A stretch of 64,000 nucleotides of DNA from DAOQVR01 sp035341665 (GTDB lineage Bacteria > Chloroflexota > Anaerolineae > JAAYZQ01). The DNA lies in assembly GCA_035341665.1 (NCBI GenBank), contig DAOQVR010000003.1, positions 186,001-250,000 on the forward strand. The letters are read 5' to 3'. A program made the translations under genes and the position numbers. The notes below the pieces were generated by a model. It was not told the DNA's origin. It worked only from the letters and a program-made list of their open reading frames with translations, and did no database searches. Shown here one piece after another: positions 8,107 through 17,000 of the stretch. Each line of letters opens with the position of its first letter. Position 1 is the first letter of the stretch.

Positions 8107-9825
8107 GTGCCCGGCGTTCCGCTGCGTGATTACCTGGCCAAGATCGAGGAATGGATCCGGTCTGGTGAACCGGCGAAGGCCGTTGCCCACGCCAAGCACA
8201 TTCTGGGGCAGCACCCCGAGTGTTTTTGGGCGCACCGCGTGCTGGGCGAGGCTTGCCTTGAGGCGGGAAATCTCGCCGAAGCCCAGGAAAGCTTCGAGCG
8301 CACACTGGCTTCCGACCCAGAAAACGCCATCGCCCACATCGGCTTGAGCCTGGTCCACGACCGGCGAGGAGACCTCGGCAACGCGATCAGGCATATGGAG
8401 CGTGCGTTTGACGTCGCGGCCGGGAATGCAGAGGTCCGCGCGGATCTGCAGCTCCTGTACCGGCGGCGTGGTGATTCGCGCGCGTCGGGCCCTGCACTGA
8501 CCAGGGGAGCGATGGCCAGGGTCTATGTACTCAATGGGCTGCTCCAGAGGGCGATCGCGGAGTACGAGGAAGTTCTTCTCCAGAATCCCGACCTGCTGGA
8601 GGCGCGCGCCGGCCTGGCCGAGACCCAGTGGCGGGCAGGTCGAAAGGCGGAAGCCCTGGAGAGCTCCCGCAGCCTGCTGCAGGCGCTGCCGGGCTGCCTA
8701 AAAGCGCTTCTGATCGAGGGACAGCTTCTCGAGGAGGAGGGTCAAGGTGCTGCCGCCGAGGCGAGCCTCGCGCACGCGCAAGCCATAGACCCTGAGAACC
8801 GCGTGGCGCACGCCGTCATGGGCAATCTCTCCCCGCTGCCCCTGAGAGAGGTCCAGGTCACCGAGCTCAAGACAGAGGGAAGACCCGCTGCAGGCCACGG
8901 CCACGAGGAGGACAGCATGGAAGAGCGAGATAGCGGCCCGGACGAGACCGGGCCCGGCCTGGAGACAGGCAGGGCTGCCGAGGAGTCGCTCCTCGCCGAG
9001 CCGGTTGAGACGACGGCGGGCGCAGCGGAGTCAAGTCAGGCGAAAAACGAGGAGCCTCCCGAGTGGCTGCGGGCGCTGCCATCCGCGGGGACAGAGCCAG
9101 CACCGGCCGAGGGCGAAGATGCCTCCGCGGAAGAGGAGGCACCCGAGTGGCTGGAAACCTTGGCGGCAGGCGCCCTGCCGAGTGAGCCCTCCACGGCGGA
9201 TGGGGCGCCTGTCGACCTGCCCGAGCCCCCGGCCTGGCTGGGAACTCTGGCCGAGCAGGCCGCCTCGGGCGAGGAGGCCGGCGTGCCGGAGGGCGTCACA
9301 GACGAGGGGATTCCTTCGCTGGAGACGGCCGCCCATGAGGCCGAGGGGCCATGGTCAGAGGCGGTTGCTCCCGAGAGCACCGTCCCGGACTGGGTGCGGC
9401 GAATGGAAGAGGCCGTCATAGAGGAGACTCCGCCGATCGGAGCCGGGATCTTCGGCATGCCCAGACCTTCGGCCGCCGTGGAGGAGCCGGCAAGGTCCGG
9501 GGGAAACCCCGCCGAGCGGAAGCGGATCCGAGACCTGACGCTCCTTCTGCGGCAGGAGCCGGGCAAGTACTGGGCGCGGATCGAGCTGGCACGGATGTGC
9601 GCCCAGATGGGCGACTGGGACGGGGCACTCCTCCAGTACGAGGAGCTGATCGCGAGCCACAAGATGATACGGGCGGTCCTCCTGGATCTCCAGGGGCTCC
9701 TGGATCAGGAGACTGACAAGGTGCAGGTGTACCGGCTGCTGGGAGATGCCTACATGGAATCGAACCAGGTCGACCAGGCACTCGAGATGTACCGCCTCGC
9801 AAGGCAGATCCTACGAAAGAGATGA
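8107..9825 (+). CDS. TPR protein with acidic repeats of a PxWL motif
   Basis: A 572-residue protein. The GTG start at 8107 has GGAGGAGGG upstream. Residues about 1-250 hold tandem tetratricopeptide units (AHAKHILGQHPECFWAHRVL, FERTLASDPENAIAHIGLSL, EYEEVLLQNPDLLEARAGLA). An acidic, Ala/Glu/Pro-rich stretch (about 270-450) follows, with a repeated short motif: PEWLRALPSAG, PEWLETLAAGA, PAWLGTLAEQA and PDWVRRMEEA. A final helical part (about 465-572) resembles more TPRs (LLRQEPGKYWARIELARMCA). No signal peptide or membrane segment is seen. It is probably a cytoplasmic scaffold; its partner is unknown. It overlaps or abuts ndk. Confidence 0.85.
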   Translation: MPGVPLRDYLAKIEEWIRSGEPAKAVAHAKHILGQHPECFWAHRVLGEACLEAGNLAEAQESFERTLASDPENAIAHIGLSLVHDRRGDLGNAIRHMERAFDVAAGNAEVRADLQLLYRRRGDSRASGPALTRGAMARVYVLNGLLQRAIAEYEEVLLQNPDLLEARAGLAETQWRAGRKAEALESSRSLLQALPGCLKALLIEGQLLEEEGQGAAAEASLAHAQAIDPENRVAHAVMGNLSPLPLREVQVTELKTEGRPAAGHGHEEDSMEERDSGPDETGPGLETGRAAEESLLAEPVETTAGAAESSQAKNEEPPEWLRALPSAGTEPAPAEGEDASAEEEAPEWLETLAAGALPSEPSTADGAPVDLPEPPAWLGTLAEQAASGEEAGVPEGVTDEGIPSLETAAHEAEGPWSEAVAPESTVPDWVRRMEEAVIEETPPIGAGIFGMPRPSAAVEEPARSGGNPAERKRIRDLTLLLRQEPGKYWARIELARMCAQMGDWDGALLQYEELIASHKMIRAVLLDLQGLLDQETDKVQVYRLLGDAYMESNQVDQALEMYRLARQILRKR

Positions 9826-9839
9826 GGGCTGAGGGCAGC

Positions 9840-10316
9840 ATGGAGGAAAGGACAGAGCGCACGCTGGTTATCCTGAAACCCGACGCCGTGCAGCGAGGGC
9901 TGATCGGGCCGATCCTGACCCGGCTGGAGCAGCGCGGCCTGCGGTTTGCTGCACTCAAGCTGATGCAGGTGTCACGGGAGCTGGCCGAGGAACATTACGG
10001 TGAACACCGCGGGAAGGATTTCTACCCAGGGCTCATAGAGTTCATCACGAGCGGCCCGGTGGTCGTGGCCGTGGTCGAGGGCAACTGCGCGATCCAGGTC
10101 GTGCGGGACACGATGGGCAAGACGCATCCGAAAGATTCTACTCCGGGAAGCATCCGCGCGGACTTTGGGCTGATGAAAGGGCGCAATCTGATCCATGGAT
10201 CCGACGGCCCTGAATCGGCCAAGAAGGAGATCGCGCGCTTCTTTGCCGAGACGGAGGTCCTGAGCTATCGTCGAGCAATCGACAACTGGATCGAAGAGCC
10301 TGCGGGGCCCGGTTAG
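9840..10316 (+). CDS. ndk: Nucleoside diphosphate kinase
   Basis: Transfers the terminal phosphate from NTPs to NDPs through a phosphohistidine. The family signatures are intact: RTLVILKPDAVQRGLIG at the start and the active-site box NLIHGSDGPESAKKEI, with the catalytic His. It has 158 residues from the ATG at 9840, which has GAGG five bases upstream. An in-frame ATG at 9822 overlaps the TPR stop as ATGA and is a good alternative, adding six residues. It is probably transcribed with the TPR gene. Confidence 0.95.
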   Translation: MEERTERTLVILKPDAVQRGLIGPILTRLEQRGLRFAALKLMQVSRELAEEHYGEHRGKDFYPGLIEFITSGPVVVAVVEGNCAIQVVRDTMGKTHPKDSTPGSIRADFGLMKGRNLIHGSDGPESAKKEIARFFAETEVLSYRRAIDNWIEEPAGPG

Positions 10317-10350
10317 GGCTTCGCCAGATGCCAAGGCCAGCTCTTTGCAG

Positions 10351-10379
10351 TTGACACGGATCTGGGAATGTGATATAAT
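10351..10379 (+). promoter_or_regulatory. Consensus sigma70-type promoter
   Basis: TTGACA at 10351-10356 and TATAAT at 10374-10379 are separated by exactly 17 bases, a perfect match to the housekeeping consensus. It lies in the 181-base gap after ndk and points at the secreted dockerin/cohesin gene at 10498, leaving a 5' leader of roughly 110 bases. I found no recognised riboswitch fold in that leader. Confidence 0.85.
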
Positions 10380-10497
10380 GGCCGGCGAACGAAACTCCGG
10401 AAAGGTGAGCCGATAACCTAGCAACGAAACCACACGGAACCAGAGTCGCTACGACGGCAGGTCATTGAGTGCCCACCTGGGCAGAAAGGAGAACTCG

Positions 10498-12732
10498 GTG
10501 AAAACCTGGAGAATCGGAGCGTGGTTTGGCATTGTGGTTGTAGCTATTCTATGCGCAGGCGGCCTGCCGCCCCCAGCGCAGGCCGGAGCAGCCCTCCAGC
10601 AGGTCTCCTCTGCACCCGATGGGTCGTGGGTCACCCTCATGACGGAGGGTTTTGAGGGGAGTTGGCCCTCAGGCCTTTGGACCGCATACGACGGCAACGG
10701 ACCCACGGGTGGGCAGGTGTACTGGGACGAAGATGATTACTTCCCGCGCACCGGCACCAAGAGCGCCTGGTGCGCCAACGGCGGTGCTGACGGCCTCGAT
10801 CCTCTGTACTACAACTACCCCAACTACATGGACTCGTGGGCTACCTATGGGCCGTTCAGCTTGGCCGACGCCACCGAGGCCGAGCTGCAGTTCTGGGTGT
10901 GGAACGCCTCCGAGCCGGGTTACGACTACTTCAAGTGGCTAGCCTCTGCCGACTGCGTCAACTACTACGGCTACGTGATGTCCATCCCCACTGACGGTTG
11001 GGACATGTGGACGTTCGACCTCACCAACGTACCCACCCTCGGCGACTTGACCGGCGATGCATATGTATGCGTGGCGTTCAACTTCACGAGCGACCTGGGC
11101 ATCACGAATGTCGGCGCGTTCGTAGACGACGTGTTGCTGCGCAAGTACGTGCCGTCGACCTGCTATTCGCTGACGAAATCGGTGAGCCCTGCCGGCACGG
11201 GCACGGTGACGGCCAACCCGGCACCCAACTGCCCGGATGATCCGGCCAAGTACCTGGCAGGGACCGCGGTCACGCTCACCGCCGCGGCGAACGGCGGATA
11301 CACCTTCGACCATTGGAGCGGCGACGCCTCCGGCAGTGGGAATCCGACGACCATCACGATGAACGCCAACAAGTCGGTCACGGCCCACTTTGTGGCCTCT
11401 GCGCCGTGCTATGCGCTGGCCCTGGAATCCGAGGGCGGCGGCGGCCCGCCCACGGCGGACCCACCCAACTCCACGGGGTGCAGTGCCGGGGAGTACATTG
11501 CGGGAGAGGAAATCACCCTGACACCCGATCCTGACCCCGGGTATGTCTTCTGGCACTATGTCATGCAGGATGACACGTACTTCTCCTATCCGGTGTTCCT
11601 GATGCCGGCTGCCGATACGGGCATTGCTGCGACCTACCACTTGACCTTGGAGGATACCGGGGTGATAGCCGGGGAGGTGGACGTTGCAGCCGGCGGGACG
11701 GGGGTGATCCCACTGAACCTCTGGAACTTTACAGACGTGCTCGTGGGAGCCATCACCGTCGACGTACACCACGATCCATCCATCGCCCAAGCCATCGCCT
11801 GTGATCCCGATCCCGCTGGAGCGCTCGACTTTGCCCTGTGCAACACCGAGTACAGCACCGGTACTGTTCGCTTCACGGGAACGTCCGTGGCAGGCGCGGA
11901 CGGGGATGCTCTGCTGGCCAACATCACCTATCTAGGCGCCGGTGCGCCCGGCGATCAGACCAACCTGGAGGTGGTGATCGAGACCCTCACGGACCCGGCA
12001 GGCGCAGCGTTCTCGGCCTACGAAGAGGCGGATGGCGAGGTGTGGATTTGGCTGGGCGTGAGCGGTGATGTCGACTGCAGTGGAACCACCGACGGCACCG
12101 ATGCCCTCTTTGTGCTGCAACGAGAGGTGGGACTGCGGCCCAATGACTCGTTCACATGCCCGCCCCCCGAGGATGGCCTCTTCCTACCTGCCTGTGATGT
12201 GTCGGGTGACGGTGCCTGCAGCGTCACCGACGCGCTGTTCATCCTCCAGTGCGAAGCCGGAATCCCCAACCTGCTGTGTCCTGCCGAGGGTGCACACGGA
12301 GGGGATCGCTGGCCGGCTAGGGAGGAGCCTACTCCCACCGGCAGTGTCGGTCTCAACCTGGGTGCGGAAGGCCACGTGACCGATGGCAGGGCCGCCGTGC
12401 CTATCTGGCTGGCACTCGGCGAGCAGATGATGGGCGCTGCCACTGTTGAGCTCGCCCTCGATCCCGCTGCCTACGCGATCGAGGGCTGTGCCGCGGACCC
12501 TGCCGGCGCGATGGACGTGGCGATGTGCCAGGTCGACGCCGCAAGAGGTCGAGTCACGTTTGCCGGCCTGGCAGTGTCCGGGCGGTCGGGCGACCTGACG
12601 CTCGCCACTGTGACCTACCGCATCCTGAATGGCTCCATCACAGACACGGAGCCCCTGCTCACGGCGCCCGTGCTGGTCGACCCTGCCGGCAGGCCGATCG
12701 AGGCACGCGTCCGGTATGGCGTAGTCGACTAG
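10498..12732 (+). CDS. Secreted multidomain protein with cohesin-like domains and a dockerin
   Basis: A 744-residue exported protein. The GTG at 10498 follows AAAGGAGA and opens a signal peptide (WFGIVVVAILCAGG, cleavage near AQAG). A jelly-roll-like binding domain spans about 45-205. Two repeats of the divergent InlB B-repeat type follow (221-380; GTVTANPAP, YTFDHWSGDASG). A cohesin-like domain spans about 381-520. A type I dockerin covers about 522-597, with two calcium loops (DVDCSGTTDGTDALFVLQ and DVSGDGACSVTDALFILQ). A second cohesin-like domain spans 615-744. Both cohesin-like domains contain C-x12-C (CDPDPAGALDFALC; CAADPAGAMDVAMC). One chain thus carries both partners of a cohesin-dockerin type interaction. 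The ligand is unknown. Confidence 0.85.
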   Translation: MKTWRIGAWFGIVVVAILCAGGLPPPAQAGAALQQVSSAPDGSWVTLMTEGFEGSWPSGLWTAYDGNGPTGGQVYWDEDDYFPRTGTKSAWCANGGADGLDPLYYNYPNYMDSWATYGPFSLADATEAELQFWVWNASEPGYDYFKWLASADCVNYYGYVMSIPTDGWDMWTFDLTNVPTLGDLTGDAYVCVAFNFTSDLGITNVGAFVDDVLLRKYVPSTCYSLTKSVSPAGTGTVTANPAPNCPDDPAKYLAGTAVTLTAAANGGYTFDHWSGDASGSGNPTTITMNANKSVTAHFVASAPCYALALESEGGGGPPTADPPNSTGCSAGEYIAGEEITLTPDPDPGYVFWHYVMQDDTYFSYPVFLMPAADTGIAATYHLTLEDTGVIAGEVDVAAGGTGVIPLNLWNFTDVLVGAITVDVHHDPSIAQAIACDPDPAGALDFALCNTEYSTGTVRFTGTSVAGADGDALLANITYLGAGAPGDQTNLEVVIETLTDPAGAAFSAYEEADGEVWIWLGVSGDVDCSGTTDGTDALFVLQREVGLRPNDSFTCPPPEDGLFLPACDVSGDGACSVTDALFILQCEAGIPNLLCPAEGAHGGDRWPAREEPTPTGSVGLNLGAEGHVTDGRAAVPIWLALGEQMMGAATVELALDPAAYAIEGCAADPAGAMDVAMCQVDAARGRVTFAGLAVSGRSGDLTLATVTYRILNGSITDTEPLLTAPVLVDPAGRPIEARVRYGVVD

Positions 12733-12738
12733 GGATTG

Positions 12739-12779
12739 GCGGGCACCCTAAGAGCTTGCTCTACTCTCAGGGTGCCCGC
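12739..12779 (+). terminator. 11-bp perfect hairpin between secreted-protein genes
   Basis: GCGGGCACCCT (12739-12749) pairs perfectly with AGGGTGCCCGC (12769-12779). The stem follows the stop of the dockerin gene at once. No run of T follows, so it could be a weak terminator or an mRNA-stabilising hairpin that separates expression of the two cohesin genes. Confidence 0.6.
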
Positions 12780-12806
12780 GTGGGGCGGTCCCGGCGAAGA
12801 GGCGTG

Positions 12807-14054
12807 ATGGCGAAGAGGCGGGTGTTGGGCGCGTGCCTGGTCGCGATGGCCGCCATCCTGGTGGCGGTGCCCCCGTTAGCGGGGGCGCCGCGCTCCCGAG
12901 TCCAGGCGGCCGCGAGTGCCATCCTCGCAATCGGCTCGGCCGACGTGGCGCAGGGCGCAAGCGCGACAGTGCCTTTGGCGGCCGCGCTCGACGTATATGT
13001 CCTGGCTGCGGTCACCGTCGATGTCCAATATGATCCCGGAGTTGTGACTGCCACGGCGTGCTCCGCAGACCCTGAAGACCTGTTCGACTTCTCCTACTGC
13101 AACGTAGCCTACGCCTCCGACACGGTCCGGTTTGTCGCCATCTCGGCACAAGGCGTCACAGGAAACCCGGTCCTGGCGGAGGTCTCCTTCCTGGCCGTTG
13201 GTGAGCCGGGTCAGGTCAGCCCTCTGCATCTCACGGCGGACAACTTCGACGATCCAAGCGGCACGGAGGTCCCCGTCTCGATGGAGGACGGGCAAGTGAG
13301 GATCGCCTCCGGCGGCGGGCTGCCGGCACCGTCCGACCTGGATGCAAGCGCCATCTCCCGTTCGGAGATTGACCTATCCTGGACCGACAACTCCTCCGAC
13401 GAAACGGCCTTTCGCGTAGAGCGGTCCCCCGGCGGCAGTGCTGACTGGACCGAGGTTGGCTCGGTCGGCGCGGATGTCACGGAGTTTGAGGACACCGGCC
13501 TCGCCTGCGGCAGCGGCTACGACTACCGGGTGCGCGCCTACCGTGCCGGAGACGGCCAGTACTCCGCCTATTCGAACACGGACGGTGACACGACGCAGCC
13601 GTGTGTAGGGGACTGCATCCTCAGCATCGGCTCCGCTCTGATCCAGGAAGGAGAGAGCGCGAGCGTATCGCTGTCGGCCGTGCTGGCCGACAACGTACTG
13701 GGGGCGGTGACGGTGGAGATCGACTACGATGCGGAGGTCGTGGTAGCGACGGCCTGCACCGCCGACCCTGGCGGCGCCTTCGACATGGCGCTGTGCAACG
13801 TCGATGATGGGCCGAGCACGGTCACACTGACCGCCCTCTCGACCGTCGGCGTCAGCGGCAGCCCGGTGCTGGCCGAGATCACGTTCCATGCGGTCGGGAC
13901 AGCCGGCCAGGTGAGTCCGCTTCTCCTCACCCCGACAACGTTCGTCGACCCTGACGGCAACGCCATTGCTGTTCTTGTGGAAGACGGAACGATAACGATC
14001 TGGCTGCCGACGGAGATGCGCTACGTGCCACTGACATTGAAGGCCCTTCCGTAG
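12807..14054 (+). CDS. Secreted protein with two cohesin-like domains around a fibronectin III domain
   Basis: A 415-residue exported protein. The ATG at 12807 (a GTG lies just before it, in frame) opens a signal peptide (RRVLGACLVAMAAILVAVPP). Domain order: cohesin-like (about 36-170), fibronectin type III (about 173-265; PSDLDASAISRSEIDLSWTD, YDYRVRAY), cohesin-like (about 268-405). Each cohesin-like domain carries the same C-x12-C element as the upstream gene (CSADPEDLFDFSYC; CTADPGGAFDMALC). It has no dockerin or anchor signal; the tail YVPLTLKALP is short. It probably interacts with the dockerin of its neighbour or of other exported proteins (inference). Confidence 0.85.
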   Translation: MAKRRVLGACLVAMAAILVAVPPLAGAPRSRVQAAASAILAIGSADVAQGASATVPLAAALDVYVLAAVTVDVQYDPGVVTATACSADPEDLFDFSYCNVAYASDTVRFVAISAQGVTGNPVLAEVSFLAVGEPGQVSPLHLTADNFDDPSGTEVPVSMEDGQVRIASGGGLPAPSDLDASAISRSEIDLSWTDNSSDETAFRVERSPGGSADWTEVGSVGADVTEFEDTGLACGSGYDYRVRAYRAGDGQYSAYSNTDGDTTQPCVGDCILSIGSALIQEGESASVSLSAVLADNVLGAVTVEIDYDAEVVVATACTADPGGAFDMALCNVDDGPSTVTLTALSTVGVSGSPVLAEITFHAVGTAGQVSPLLLTPTTFVDPDGNAIAVLVEDGTITIWLPTEMRYVPLTLKALP

Positions 14055-14083
14055 CGCGCAGAGGCAATGTCCCGGCCGGCTGC

Positions 14084-17000
14084 CTACTGCCCCTCCCAGA
14101 CGTACAGCAGCGCCTCGCGGCGGAACCCCGTATGCTCCAGCGCCGGGACGGCCGCGCTGTCGTGAACCGGCCCTCCATTCCAGAGAGCCACTGAGAGCCG
14201 CCGGATCGACCTGTGCAGATGGTGCACGACTACCTCCAACGCCCGCTCCAGCACACCGGGAGGCAGGTCAGGCAGGGCCGATACCCGTTCTGCCGCCACT
14301 TCCCACAGCAACACCGGCCGGCCGCGGAGGAGCACCACGTAGTTTGAAGGGACGCGCACAAAGCGGGCAGGGTCTGCCCCGGTGTCTGCGGACGCCTCCT
14401 CGTCCAGTGCCGACGACACCGGACCGAAGAGGTTGGCCGGATCGCAGGCGGTGAGCAGGACGAGGGTCTCGCTGCCGGGTGCCTCCGGACGCGTCCACTC
14501 GCGCAGCCGCTCCACCGCCTCGGGCAGGGCAAACTGCACACCGGGCAGGCCATGCACAAAGTAGCCACGCCGAACCTCGCCGCGCATCTCCATCAGTTGG
14601 AGCTGGGGATAGAGCGCATTCCAGTCCCAGCCGCCTTCGGAGTCGCCTTCCAGGCACTGCCGCGTGACAATGCCGTAGCACTGCAGAAGCTGTTGAGCCT
14701 GGCGAGCGAGTCGCTCCTCCTGAGAGAGCTCCCGTCCACAGACACCCAGACGGTACACCAGGCTCCAGCGGCCGGGCCATTTCGGGCGCACGGTGCGGTC
14801 TACGCGGTCGGCAGCACTGCGCCGGGCTGCACTCAGGCTGCGCCTGGCGTGCCTGCCCAAGGCGGACGGGCGCATGTCCCTGCCTGTCCCTCGCCACGAC
14901 GCCAAGTCAGCCTCCAGCGAGCTGAGCGGCCTGCGCTGGGAGCCTGCCACCTCCACGCCAGAGGCCAGCACCTGGCGCAGTGCCTGGAGTGAGTCGTTCG
15001 TCAGCAAGCCGGCCATCACCAACTCCAACAGTGCCTGCCCAAGCTCAGCAGGTGCCAGCCCGGTGCCCGCCTCGAGGTCGGCGAAGAAGCAGGCACCTTC
15101 CGACTGCAGCAGCTCGTAGACGGCGCCGGCGGCGGACGACAGCCCCGCGTGTTCTGGTTCGGGAGGAAGAAAGAGGTTGCCCTCCCCCCGAAAGAAGAAG
15201 CGCACGCGCGCACGCTGCGGGTCACGCCCGCCGGAGCCGGTCCATACCAGGTCGCCGCTCTCGCACAGGAGCTCGAGCTCTTCGGGATCGAAGGTAGCCA
15301 GGCGCAGAGGCAGGATGTCGCGCTCCCAGGCAGGGCCGGGCACAGCGACCCCACGCATTTGCTGGAGGACGCGCACCAGTCCACCCTGCCCCGATTGTCG
15401 GTGCGCAGGGTGAAAGTGCTGCCAGCGCGCCAGGAAGTCGGCGTAAGCAGAGAGGGAGACGGGCTCCACCTCACGTCGCAGGAGGGAGAGGGTTGCGCGG
15501 TGGATGCGTTCCAGGTTGCGGCGGTCGCAGAACTCGGGCGCAGGCCGGCCGCCCTCGACCCGAGGGCTGATCTGGCCCGCTACGACCTCACCCCCATTGA
15601 CCAGGCTTGAGAGCGCCTCGTCGAGCCAAGCCGCCTCCCAAGGATAGCGCTCCAGCAGCCAGTCCCTGGTCAGCGGTCCGTGGGTGCTGAGGGCGCGCCG
15701 CAGCACTGTGCGCCGAGCGTCGTCCCGCTCCTCGGCGGAGGTACGGCCGCCCTGAGGTGGGAAGAAGGCGGCTTGATAGGCTGCCGCCATCTCGGCCAAG
15801 ACGTAGCGGCGACCGGAGGGTAAGTCCACCGCAACCATACGGCCTTGGGCCGCCAGATCGCGGAGCCAGCAATGCCCGGCGGTGGAAGCCGCCGGTTTCC
15901 CGCATGCCCGGCTTTCGACTGGAACGCCAACGGCGCGCGCAGACGCCTCTTCGATCGACAAGTCACCCAGCGCCAGGAAGATGGTGGTGAGCTCTTCAGG
16001 GGTGCGCGCCCGGGTTGCCTCGGAGAGGTGCTGGAGGTGAGCCTCCACATCGCGCAAGGCCTCGGGCCGGAGGAGGTCAGGCAGAGAGGCCTCGTTCAGG
16101 ATCTGCGCCAGGGTCTCGCGGCCAACGGCCAATGCCTGCATCTGCCGCTCCGCCTTTGGTTGGTCCCACTCGTACATGTACTGGGCGACAAGATCGTAGA
16201 GCAGGGCAGACGCCACCGGGCTGGGTACAATCGTTTCGGCAGTGACGACCTGTATCTCGCCTTGCTGGATGCCACGCAGCACGTCCTCCAGGTGCTCCAG
16301 GTCGAGCACGTCACGCAGGACGTCGCGATAGGTCTCGGCCACGATGGGGAAGTCGCGAAGCTCGCGAGTCACTGCCAGGAGATCCTTGGCCCGCAGCCGC
16401 TGCAGCCAGAAGGGAGTCCGCTTCTGCCGGCCCCGTACGGCGGGCAACAGGAGTGTACGTGCGGCGTTCATACGGAACTGGGCGCCAAAGACGGCAGACT
16501 GCGGCAGCTCGGCGAGCAAGCGCTCGCGCGCTTCGGCGGGACCCATCTCGCGAATCAGGGACAGCGGGGGCTCGCCTTCGGTCTCCAGGAAGCGAAAGAG
16601 GATCCCATCATCGCTGACCATCGTCTCTGGCTGGGTGCCGAGCGCGTCTCGAAAAGCTTGTGCGAGGCCAAGTGCCCAGGGGCTGTTCACGCGGGCCCCA
16701 AAGGGGGAGTGAATGACCAAGCGGAGGTCGCCCAGAGGATCGGCAAAGAGCTCGGCTATCACGCACTTGTCCGATGAGATGGCGCCCAGCACTTGAAGGT
16801 TGCTCTGGACATAGGCAAAAGCGTTCTCGGCCGAGTAGAGATCGAGGAAGTACTCCTCCTGGAGCCAGGTCAAGACCTCCTCCCTGGGCAAGCCCAGGAC
16901 CCGCTCGGCGAGCTCTCGCCGGAAGCGGCCATAGATCAGCCCCAGGTGGTAGTCGCGTCGCACTGCGTCGCCGCGCCAGAAGGGCATGCGCGGCAGATAG

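Noticed and set aside
10380..10497. Possible riboswitch in the leader of the dockerin gene
   Set aside because: A GGTGAGCCGATAACC stretch vaguely recalls the 3' side of a GEMM-type aptamer, but the matching 5' half and core are absent.
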